From: Clostridia bacterium
Lineage (GTDB): Bacteria > Bacillota > Clostridia > Oscillospirales > CAG-382
DNA: 33,154 nucleotides
Reading direction: 5' to 3'
Assembly (NCBI GenBank): GCA_017549365.1
Contig: JAFYUZ010000060.1
Location: forward strand, 1 to 33,154
The notes beneath the pieces were generated by a model that had not been told where the DNA came from, did not search any database, and worked only from the letters and a program-made list of their open reading frames with translations. A program made the translations under genes and the position numbers. This document shows positions 7,782-14,853 of the stretch, one piece after another; within the stretch, counting starts at the first letter, position 1, and each line of letters opens with the position of its first letter.

Positions 7782-8774
7782 ATGAAGAAAATTGCACTTT
7801 TACTCGCACTCGTTATGGTTGCAATGTTCGCTTTCGCTTCTTGCGCAGGCACACAGGATGCTGAAACCATAACAAAGATCAGAGTCGCTACAGGCGGCAA
7901 CACCGGTACATACTATGCTTACGGCATGGCTATGGGTCCCATTCTTGCTGAAAAGACAGGCCTCACCTTCGACGTTCAGTCGACAGGCGCTTCCAAGGCA
8001 AACATCCAGCTCATCCAGGCAGGCGAAGCTGACATGGCAGTTGTTCAGAACGACGTTATGTACTACGCTTACACAGGCACAGACCTTTTCGAAGGCGCTC
8101 AGACACAGGATTTCGCAGCAATCGGTACTCTTTATCCCGAACTCTGCCAGATCATCGCTTCCAAGGCTTCCGGCATCGAATCGATCGCTGACCTTAAGGG
8201 CAAGAGAGTTTCTGTTGGCGACGCAGGATCGGGCGTTGAATTCAACGCAAAGCAGATCCTCGAAGCTTACGGCATCGACATGAACGCTGACATCGAAAAG
8301 CAGAACCTTGGCTTCGGTCCTTCTGCAGACGCTCTCAGAGATGAAAAGATCGACGCATTCTTCTGCGTTGCAGGTATCCCCACAACAGCTATCACTGACC
8401 TTGCTATGGGTACAGAAATCGTTGTTCTTTCTGTTGAAGACAAGGAATTCGACAAGCTCACAGAAAAGTACGACTTCTACACAAAGCAGATCATCCCCGC
8501 TGGCACATACACAGGCGTTGAAGAAGACGTTCAGACAGTTGCGGTTATGGCAACATACATCGTTGACGCTGACCTTCCCGAAGACGTTGTTTACAACATC
8601 ACAAAGGCAATCTTTGACAACAAGGATGCCATCGCCGCTGCTCACGCTAAGGGCGCAGAACTCGACAGCGCAAAGGCTGTTGAAGGTATCGCAGCAGTTC
8701 CTTTCCATGCAGGCGCAGTTAAGTACTTCACAGAAATCGGCGTAATGGAAGCAGAAGCTCCCGCAGCTGAATAA
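7782..8774 (+). CDS. TAXI-family TRAP transporter solute-binding lipoprotein
   Basis: The start is ATG 7782 with CGGAGGAAAA just upstream; a further in-frame ATG at 7710 overlaps the promoter. The 330-aa protein has a lipoprotein signal peptide with lipobox 'FAFASC' (Cys 21), so it is tethered outside the membrane. The mature part opens 'IRVATGGNTGTYYAYG' and continues 'IQLIQAGEADMAVVQNDV', the signature of TAXI (TRAP-associated extracytoplasmic immunogenic) binding proteins. It ends in an acidic Ala-rich tail ('EAEAPAAE'). It delivers an organic-anion-type substrate to the fused permease two genes on. The actual ligand is not readable from sequence. Codon use is strongly biased (AAG, GAA, CTC), consistent with high expression behind the consensus promoter. 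Confidence 0.95.
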   Translation: MKKIALLLALVMVAMFAFASCAGTQDAETITKIRVATGGNTGTYYAYGMAMGPILAEKTGLTFDVQSTGASKANIQLIQAGEADMAVVQNDVMYYAYTGTDLFEGAQTQDFAAIGTLYPELCQIIASKASGIESIADLKGKRVSVGDAGSGVEFNAKQILEAYGIDMNADIEKQNLGFGPSADALRDEKIDAFFCVAGIPTTAITDLAMGTEIVVLSVEDKEFDKLTEKYDFYTKQIIPAGTYTGVEEDVQTVAVMATYIVDADLPEDVVYNITKAIFDNKDAIAAAHAKGAELDSAKAVEGIAAVPFHAGAVKYFTEIGVMEAEAPAAE

Positions 8775-8777
8775 TCA

Positions 8778-9248
8778 GTGAAAAAACGTTTTATCACAGC
8801 CGTAATTGCTTTTGCGGTTACGGCTGTGACCATTTTTTTGACGTCATGCAGCACTGCAATGCGCCTTGCGGTGTACGACAGAGAAACAGGAAAAACATAC
8901 AGAACCTTTGAAGTTTCCGAAGGCTCGGAGTTTTCTGTTGAATTTATACATTCCGTAAATAAAAGCCCCGTCATCGACGTTTTTGTTATAAGGGACGGCA
9001 AGATAGTTGCCGACCGCACCATATATTCTGCTTTCGGAGCAGGTGTGCAGACCGAGATAGAAGAGGGCCAGACTCTTGAATACGACGAAAACGGCAATAT
9101 GGTCGTTTCGGGATTTAATATTGTTTTTCCCGAAGTCAAATATATTGTCGGAACGGTTTCGGACCATATTCTGCGTATTGAAGGGGAATCTATAAGTTTA
9201 ACAGAGCTTTGTGGCAAAAACGCCCACATTGCTTTCAAACTCAGATGA
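8778..9248 (+). CDS. DUF1850 domain protein of the TRAP operon
   Basis: A GTG start 3 bases after the previous TAA, probably by translational coupling because no strong ribosome binding site is visible. The protein has 156 aa with an N-terminal hydrophobic segment and possible lipobox 'FLTSCST' (Cys 24), then a small beta-rich domain with the DUF1850 hallmark 'EFIHSVNKSPVIDVF'. DUF1850 genes are typically found between TAXI binding proteins and fused TRAP permeases, as here; their role in transport is not established. An intercistronic hairpin overlaps its stop codon. Confidence 0.85.
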   Translation: MKKRFITAVIAFAVTAVTIFLTSCSTAMRLAVYDRETGKTYRTFEVSEGSEFSVEFIHSVNKSPVIDVFVIRDGKIVADRTIYSAFGAGVQTEIEEGQTLEYDENGNMVVSGFNIVFPEVKYIVGTVSDHILRIEGESISLTELCGKNAHIAFKLR

Positions 9249-9260
9249 CCTTGCGGTCAT
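9245..9260 (+). other. Intercistronic hairpin over the DUF1850 stop codon
   Basis: ATGACC-TTGC-GGTCAT followed by TTTTCTTTG. The stem is only 6 bp, so it is at most a leaky terminator or mRNA-stability element that could lower expression of the permease relative to the binding protein. Confidence 0.35.
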
Positions 9261-9301
9261 TTTCTTTGTTTATTATTTGTATTAAATAAGGAGGTATAAA
9301 A

Positions 9302-11404
9302 GTGTCCGAAGAAGTAAAAACAAAGTCGGTCAAATCTGCCGACGAACTTATGGCGGAATTTGACCGCGAATCGAACACAAGACAGTTTACAGGTCTTGCA
9401 TCAAAGATCGTTACAGCCGCATTTCTTATTTTTGCCCTTGTAACCTTTGCCACAAGATTTATAACTCTTCCCGAACAGGCGAGAATGGTTGCTTTTCTCG
9501 GAGTGATCATGTTCCTCGGTTTTCTTATCTTCCCGCTTTACAAAAAGCAGACCAAGAGAAAGAATTATATCCCGTGGTATGATTTTGTACTCGCAATCGT
9601 GGCGGCAACTCCCTTTATGTACTATGCCACAAACTTTTATGCTATCACAAACCGCGCGGTTATGATAAATGACGTGGATAAGATCATGGCGATCATCGGC
9701 ATCGTTTGTCTTTTCGAGCTTTGCAGAAGAGCTGTTGGTCTTCCCATCCTCTTTGTTGCGGGCGGCTTTATAGCATATGCTTTTATCTACGGCAAATCGT
9801 TGCAATCTATTCTTTACAATCTTTTCTACACCACAAACGGTATTCCCGGCACACCTCTTAACGTTTGCTCGACATTTATCGTCTTCTTCATCATTCTCGG
9901 TGCTTTCCTTGAAAAGACGGGAATCGGCTCGTTCTTTGTTGACCTTGCAAACTCTATTGCAGGTTATGCTTCGGGCGGACCTGCAAAGGTTGCGGTTATA
10001 TCTTCTGCTCTCGAAGGTATGTATTCGGGAAGTTCCGTTGCCAACACAGTCGGTAGCGGCAGCGTAACCATCCCCGTTATGAAGAGCATCGGCTACAAGA
10101 GCGAATTTGCGGCGGCGGTTGAGGCGGCGGCTTCCACAGGCGGACAGATCATGCCTCCCATCATGGGTGCGGCGGCTTTCCTTATGTCCGAGATCACAGG
10201 TATTTCCTATACCACAATTGCAATTGCGGCTATTCTTCCTGCGATCCTTTATTTTGCAGGCATCTTTATGATGATCCACTTCGAGGCAAAGAAGCTTGGA
10301 CTTAAGGGACTTCCCAAGGACAGCATCCCCAATTTCTTCAAGCTTTTCATAAGAAAAGGCTATCTCTTCCTTCCCATCGTTGTTCTCGTTTCTATGATGT
10401 CGGCAGGAAAGACTCCCGCAATGTCAGCGTGCATGGGCATTGTCACAACTCTTGCCATCATGCTGATCGAGGACCTTGTAAGAACGATCGTAAGACTTGT
10501 AAAGAAAAGCCAGCCTTCGGCTGAAAGTCTGAAAGAGCTTGGCGTTCTTCTTATTCCTTTTATTGCTCTTGCGGTTTTCATGTTTGGCTTCGGTCTCAAG
10601 CTCGAAAATGCTTGCCTCCTTGCAGGTCTTGTATTTATTCTTTCAAGCTTCCTCACAAAGAACACCTCAAAATCGGGTAAAATTTCGCTCGAAGCGCTTG
10701 AAACCGGTATGCGCAATACCATGGGTGTATCGCTCGCATGTGCGCTTGCAGGCATAGTTGCGGGTGTTGTCACCATGACAAGCCTTGGCTCAACTCTTAT
10801 CAGCATTATCGTTCCTATTGCCGAAAAGAATATGTTCCTTGCTCTGTTTATGACCATGATTGCATGCATCATTCTCGGCATGGGCGTTCCTACCACGGCA
10901 AACTATCTTATCATGGCAACGATCACCGCGCCTATCCTTACCGAAATGGGACTTCCTCTTCTTGCGGCGCATATGTTCGTGTTCTATTTCGGCATCGTTG
11001 CGGATATCACTCCTCCCGTTGCCCTTGCGGCGTACGCGGGAAGTGCCATAGCTCATTCCAATCCGCTTAAAACAGGTGTTATGGCAACCCGTCTTGCCAT
11101 CACCGCCTTTATCATTCCTTACATTTTCGCATTCAATCCCAAGATGCTCTTTATCGAAGCAACAACCATCGAGGTAGTGCTTATAATCGTTACTTCTCTC
11201 GTCGGTATCTTTGCTTTGTCTGCGGCTCTCGAAGGATATATGTTCAGAAAATTAAAGTTCTTTGAGATCATTCCGCTTATCGTCGGCGGTCTTCTCATGA
11301 TCTATCCCGGACATATCACAGACGCCATCGGCTTTGTAATTGTTGCAGGTATGACGGCGTTTCAGTTTATTCTGTCGAGAAAGAAAAAGTCTAAACAGCT
11401 TTAA
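9302..11404 (+). CDS. TRAP transporter permease, fused 4TM/12TM (DctQ-DctM) subunit
   Basis: The GTG start at 9302 sits 6 bases after a perfect AAGGAGGT (9288-9295). At 700 aa it matches the fused TRAP permeases that partner TAXI binding proteins. The N-terminal 35 residues are hydrophilic. Membrane segments begin near residue 35 and run almost to the C-terminus, with a soluble stretch near residues 400-415. DctM-like signatures include 'SGSSVANTVGSGSVTIPVM', 'GGQIMPPIMGAAAF' and 'GMGVPTTANYLIMATITAPI'. The protein would carry out Na+- or H+-coupled, ATP-independent import of the ligand captured by the 7782-8774 protein. It is the last gene of the operon, followed by a strong terminator. Confidence 0.95.
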   Translation: MSEEVKTKSVKSADELMAEFDRESNTRQFTGLASKIVTAAFLIFALVTFATRFITLPEQARMVAFLGVIMFLGFLIFPLYKKQTKRKNYIPWYDFVLAIVAATPFMYYATNFYAITNRAVMINDVDKIMAIIGIVCLFELCRRAVGLPILFVAGGFIAYAFIYGKSLQSILYNLFYTTNGIPGTPLNVCSTFIVFFIILGAFLEKTGIGSFFVDLANSIAGYASGGPAKVAVISSALEGMYSGSSVANTVGSGSVTIPVMKSIGYKSEFAAAVEAAASTGGQIMPPIMGAAAFLMSEITGISYTTIAIAAILPAILYFAGIFMMIHFEAKKLGLKGLPKDSIPNFFKLFIRKGYLFLPIVVLVSMMSAGKTPAMSACMGIVTTLAIMLIEDLVRTIVRLVKKSQPSAESLKELGVLLIPFIALAVFMFGFGLKLENACLLAGLVFILSSFLTKNTSKSGKISLEALETGMRNTMGVSLACALAGIVAGVVTMTSLGSTLISIIVPIAEKNMFLALFMTMIACIILGMGVPTTANYLIMATITAPILTEMGLPLLAAHMFVFYFGIVADITPPVALAAYAGSAIAHSNPLKTGVMATRLAITAFIIPYIFAFNPKMLFIEATTIEVVLIIVTSLVGIFALSAALEGYMFRKLKFFEIIPLIVGGLLMIYPGHITDAIGFVIVAGMTAFQFILSRKKKSKQL

Positions 11405-11420
11405 ATAATGTTGCTGCTTG

Positions 11421-11456
11421 CCCGAGTGTTTTTTCAAAACACTCGGGTCTTTTTTC
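11421..11456 (+). terminator. Rho-independent terminator of the TRAP operon
   Basis: A perfect 12-bp stem CCCGAGTGTTTT/AAAACACTCGGG with a 3-nt loop, then TCTTTTTTC. Confidence 0.93.
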
Positions 11457-11545
11457 TTTCTTGCAAAAACTTATTTCGCGGGCGAGGCTATGTTAAAACG
11501 CCGCAGACCTCGTTTTTTGTGTCAGAAAATCGAATTTTTTCGATA

Positions 11546-11574
11546 TTGACACGGTGTATTTTGTGTGTTAAAAT
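11546..11574 (+). promoter_or_regulatory. Sigma-A promoter of the fucosidase-like gene, with adjacent palindrome
   Basis: TTGACA (11546-11551), 17 nt, TAAAAT (11569-11574). Immediately upstream, ATCGAA-TTTT-TTCGAT (11529-11544) is a perfect 6+6 inverted repeat that could be a regulator site abutting the -35. Confidence 0.85.
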
Positions 11575-11601
11575 TGGTGTAAAGAACACGGAGGTGCCGA
11601 T

Positions 11602-12561
11602 ATGAATATTTTTGCCGATAAGTTTTCGCAAAAGAAATGGGGAGTATTCAACCATTATCTTTTCAACGATATTTGCAAGCCCGAAAACTCAAAAAATATG
11701 GGAACCGGCATAACAGACTGGGACAGTGCGGTAAAACTTTTTGATGTCGAAAAGCTTGCGTATAACCTGCACAGGATGAACGCAGGTTATTATTTCATCA
11801 CCCTGATGCAGGGCACAAAGCATCTGCTTGCCCCGAACGCGACGTACGACGCGATCGCCGGCACAAAACCGGGAGAGGCGTGCGCCACTCGCGATCTTCC
11901 CATGGAGCTTGCCGACGCTTTGGCAAAGTATAACATCGACCTCTGCCTTTACTATACGGGCGACGGTCCCCACGTCGACAGAGAGATTGGTGCAAAATTC
12001 GGCTATTCCGGCGACGCGGGCGATGGTTCGAGCGTTGACGAAGCTTTTTGCAAAAACTGGTCGGCTGTACTCGAAGAATACGCGGTGCGCTACGGCAATA
12101 AAGTCAAGGCTTGGTGGATAGACGGATGCTACAGAGAGGCGCTTGGCTACAACGAAGGATATCTTTCCCTTTACCGCGATGCTGTTAAAAAAGGAAATCC
12201 CGAGGCACTTGTCACCTTTAATCAGGGAGTTTTTGCCTACCTCGAAAAATATTGGTCGCTCGAAGATTTCACTGCAGGCGAGACAAATTCGTTTATTTAC
12301 GCTACTCCCGATAAATATATCGACGGCGCGCTTTCTCACACCCTTGCGCCCCTCGGATATAATCCCCACGGCGAGCATTGGTATGAATGGTGCGGATGGG
12401 GATGCCGCGGGCTTAAGCATACAAAGGAATATATGCGCGATTATATCCGCAATTTCACCAATTACGGCGGAATTGTGTCGGTTGACATTTGCGTAAACAT
12501 CGATGGCTCGTTCGACCCCGAACAACAGGCATTTCTTGAATGGGTGGGAAACAATCTTTGA
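11602..12561 (+). CDS. Alpha-L-fucosidase-like glycoside hydrolase (GH29-like)
   Basis: The ATG at 11602 follows ACGGAGGTGCC. The protein has 319 aa and no signal peptide, so it is cytoplasmic. The fold is inferred from GH29-like landmarks: an N-terminal 'KKWGVFNHYLF' segment, 'MNAGYYFITLMQG', 'NIDLCLYYTGDGP', and 'VKAWWIDGCY', where D174 would be the catalytic nucleophile. A late 'YGGIVSVDICVNIDGSF' resembles the GH29 'GNLLLNVGP' end of the barrel. It is shorter than usual GH29 enzymes (about 430-500 aa) because it lacks the C-terminal beta-sandwich. It is transcribed alone from its own promoter. The true substrate may not be fucose. A different TIM-barrel glycosidase is the main alternative. 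Confidence 0.65.
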   Translation: MNIFADKFSQKKWGVFNHYLFNDICKPENSKNMGTGITDWDSAVKLFDVEKLAYNLHRMNAGYYFITLMQGTKHLLAPNATYDAIAGTKPGEACATRDLPMELADALAKYNIDLCLYYTGDGPHVDREIGAKFGYSGDAGDGSSVDEAFCKNWSAVLEEYAVRYGNKVKAWWIDGCYREALGYNEGYLSLYRDAVKKGNPEALVTFNQGVFAYLEKYWSLEDFTAGETNSFIYATPDKYIDGALSHTLAPLGYNPHGEHWYEWCGWGCRGLKHTKEYMRDYIRNFTNYGGIVSVDICVNIDGSFDPEQQAFLEWVGNNL

Positions 12562-12580
12562 TATAAATATCACCATTGGC

Positions 12581-12611
12581 AAAAACCGACGGATTTTCTG
12601 TCGGTTTTTTT
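12581..12611 (+). terminator. Terminator after the fucosidase-like gene
   Basis: AAAAACCGAC (12581-12590) pairs with GTCGGTTTTT (12600-12609), and T continues to 12611. The T-run is part of the stem, as is common in A/T-flanked terminators. Confidence 0.85.
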
Positions 12612-12621
12612 CTTGTTGATA

Positions 12622-12650
12622 TTGACATGTATCTGCGCTTGTGGTAAAAT
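12622..12650 (+). promoter_or_regulatory. Sigma-A promoter of the marR-ABC operon
   Basis: TTGACA (12622-12627), 17 nt, TAAAAT (12645-12650). The -10 box overlaps the left end of a long palindrome, as expected for a repressor-controlled promoter. Confidence 0.92.
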
Positions 12651-12686
12651 AGTTCCAAATGAAACAGTTTCATTTGGAACTATTTT
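12646..12686. promoter_or_regulatory. 41-bp perfect palindrome, likely autoregulatory MarR operator
   Basis: The 20-bp arms 12646-12665 and 12667-12686 are exact reverse complements around a single central A. Each arm contains AGTTCCAAATGAAAC or its complement GTTTCATTTGGAACT, itself an imperfect palindrome, so two repressor dimers could bind side by side. The site runs from the -10 box almost to the ribosome binding site (GGAGG, 12689-12693). It would block transcription when bound, and the transcript would form a strong 5' hairpin. Confidence 0.85.
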
Positions 12687-12700
12687 TTGGAGGTATTTTC

Positions 12701-13135
12701 GTGGCAGGTGTTATGCGTAATATCAACGTCATCTACCGTTGCGGCGCGATAAACAGAAAACAAAAATCCAAAGAGGATCTTGATGGCATATACCACAGTT
12801 ATATCATCGCGATCTTTCACCACCCCGGTTTTTCGCAGGATAAGCTTTCAAGATTAATTTGCGTAAGCAAAAGCAGTGTCACGCGTCATCTTGCTTTTCT
12901 TGAAGAACGCGGGTATATCGTGCGCCGTCAGGGTGAGGACAAGCGAGAAATGCTGGTTTTCCCGACAGAAAAGCTCGAAAAAGCCTATGCCGAGACCCAC
13001 GCCATCAGCAAAGAATGGCGCGAAAAAATAACGGCAGATCTTTCTGACAAGGAAAAAGAAATCGCCGCAAGCGTGCTTGAAAAAATGGCTTGCGCCGCAC
13101 GCAACCTCATTTTTGGCGCGGAGGATGAAGAATGA
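12701..13135 (+). CDS. MarR-family repressor of the adjacent ABC exporter
   Basis: The start is GTG 12701, 7 bases after GGAGG. The in-frame ATG at 12659 lies inside the operator palindrome, too close to the transcription start and without a ribosome binding site, so it is rejected. The 144-aa protein has the MarR winged helix: 'FSQDKLSRLICVSKSSVTRHLAFLEERGYIVRRQ' region, then the wing with 'DKREMLVFPT' (the usual D-x-R motif). Helical dimerisation segments flank it. Its TGA overlaps the next gene's ATG (ATGA). Position and operator suggest it represses its own operon and is released by a drug or toxic metabolite, as in the LmrR/LmrCD type of arrangement; the inducer is unknown. Confidence 0.92.
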   Translation: MAGVMRNINVIYRCGAINRKQKSKEDLDGIYHSYIIAIFHHPGFSQDKLSRLICVSKSSVTRHLAFLEERGYIVRRQGEDKREMLVFPTEKLEKAYAETHAISKEWREKITADLSDKEKEIAASVLEKMACAARNLIFGAEDEE

Positions 13136-14853
13136 AAACAGTTTTTTCGTATCTCAAAGCGTTTTATCGCCGCATGGCGGTGGGCTTTTCGATCAAAGTG
13201 GTGGCAACTCTTTCCGAGCTGATGCTGCCGTATATCCTCAGCCATATTCTTAAGAACGTTATTGGAAGCAGGGTTTCGGATATTGTTCTGTGGGGCGGTC
13301 TTATGGTGCTTTTTTCTGCCATAGCCCTCGTGTGCAACATAACGGCAAATCGTATGGCGGCGCACGTGTCGCGCGATTTTGCCGAAAATATGCGCAAGGA
13401 TCTTTTTGCAAAAACTCTTGCTCTCTCTGCGCGGCAGACAGACAAATTCACCATTCCGTCGCTTGAATCCCGCATAACCACCGACACCTACAATGTCCAC
13501 AGCTTCATCAATATGATCCAGCGTATGGGTGTGCGCGCTCCGATCCTTCTTTTTGGCGGAATTGCGGTCACTCTTTTTATGGATGCAAAGCTTGCGCTCG
13601 TTATGATCGCTCTGCTTCCCATTATTTTTGTCACGGTGTATTTTGTCCGAATGAAGGGTATCCCGCTTTACAAGAACGTGCAGAGCTCTGTTGATAACAT
13701 GGTTCGCGTGGTGCGCGAGGATTCGCAGGGCATCCGCGTTATCAAAGCTCTTTCAAAAGTTGACTACGAGCATCGCCGATATGAAAAAGTGAACAAAGAG
13801 CTTGTGGGCAAAGAATTGAAGGCCGGCGTGGTTATGGGCAGTGTTAATCCTTTGATGACCATGTTTATGAACGTGGGCAGTGTTGCGGTAATTGCCCTTG
13901 GCGCATATTTCGTTTCAAAAGGTGCTTCCGACCCCGAAAACGTAATTGCCTTTATGCAGTATTTCACTCTCATCTCCACCTCGCTTATGGCGGTTACGAG
14001 AATTTTCGTCATGTATACAAAATGCGCCGCCTCCGCAGGCCGAATTGCCGAGGTGTTGGAGGCGCCCGAGGATATCAAGCTTTGCTCGAAAGAAGAATAT
14101 CCCGATATAAAAACAGATGCACGCATTGTTTTTGAAAATGTCAGCTTTTCTTACAATGACAAAAGAGACGATCTTTCGGACATCAGTTTTTCGCTGAAAA
14201 GGGGAGAGTCGCTGGGCATCATCGGTGCCACCGGCTCGGGAAAATCCACCCTTGTCAAGCTGCTTTTGCACTTTTACGATACAGATGCGGGAAACATCTA
14301 CGTAAACGGTGAAAACATCCGCACTATTCCAAAAGAAAAGTTTTACAAGATCTTCGGCTCGGCGCATCAACACGATTTTCTCTTTGCCGACACCATCCGC
14401 GAAAACATAAGCTTTGGCCGCGATCTCGAACTTGAAGATATAAAAAAAGCGGCAAATATTGCCCAGGCATAGGAATTTATTGACGGACTTTCTGATGGAT
14501 ATGACCATATGCTGACCCAGCACGGCGCAAATATTTCGGGAGGACAGAAGCAAAGGCTCCTTATTTCCCGCGCTCTTGCGGGAAAACCCGACATCCTGAT
14601 ACTTGACGACAGCTCGTCGGCACTTGATTACAAAACCGATGCGGCGCTTCGTCGCGCTCTTGCCGAAAACATGGGGGACACCACCCTTGTCACTGTGGCA
14701 CAGAGGGTAAGCTCTGTCAAGGATTGCTCTGTCATAATGGTGCTGGACGAGGGCAGAATAATCGGGATCGGCAAGCACGAAGAGCTTCTTGAAAAATGTG
14801 ACGAATACCGCGAGATCAGCGAATCGCAGATGGGAGGTGCCATTGTTGACTGA
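13132..14853 (+). pseudogene. ABC exporter subunit A (TMD-NBD), interrupted by an in-frame TAG
   Basis: The ATG at 13132 overlaps the MarR stop. Ignoring one TAG at 14470-14472 (codon 447), the frame runs 573 codons to TGA 14851-14853 with everything expected of a type IV half-transporter: six membrane spans (residues about 15-290), Walker A 'GATGSGKST', Q-loop 'AHQHDFLFADTIREN', then after the TAG 'EFIDGLSDGYDHML', signature 'ISGGQKQRL', Walker B 'ILILDDSSSALD' and 'TVAQRVSS'. Asp replaces the catalytic Glu and Gln the switch His, the usual degenerate site of heterodimeric exporters. Without readthrough the protein would end before its signature motif. The downstream 127 codons show no other damage, so the stop is either very recent, an assembly error, or read through. 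An in-frame ATG at 14509 could in principle restart translation, but it lacks a clear ribosome binding site. Confidence 0.88.
14470..14472 (+). other. In-frame TAG inside the ABC subunit A nucleotide-binding domain
   Basis: The context is GCC CAG GCA TAG GAA TTT ATT (A-Q-A-stop-E-F-I). Homologues usually have a polar or small residue here, in the helix before the signature motif. One substitution from AAG, GAG or CAG would create it. None of the 21 gene ends in the window uses TAG (13 TAA, 8 TGA). Confidence 0.9.

Noticed and set aside
11483..11518. A terminator-like CGAGG...CCTCG TTTTTT just upstream of the fucosidase-like gene
   Set aside because: The stem is only 5 bp with a 20-base loop and lies downstream of a much stronger terminator; too weak to call.
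12659..12700. An N-terminal extension of the MarR protein starting at ATG 12659
   Set aside because: That ATG lies inside the operator palindrome about 9 bases after the -10 box, with no ribosome binding site; the GTG at 12701 has GGAGG at ideal spacing.
14509..14853. A separate small gene starting at ATG 14509
   Set aside because: It is the in-frame remainder of the ABC subunit after the TAG and begins just before the signature motif; there is no separate promoter or clear ribosome binding site.
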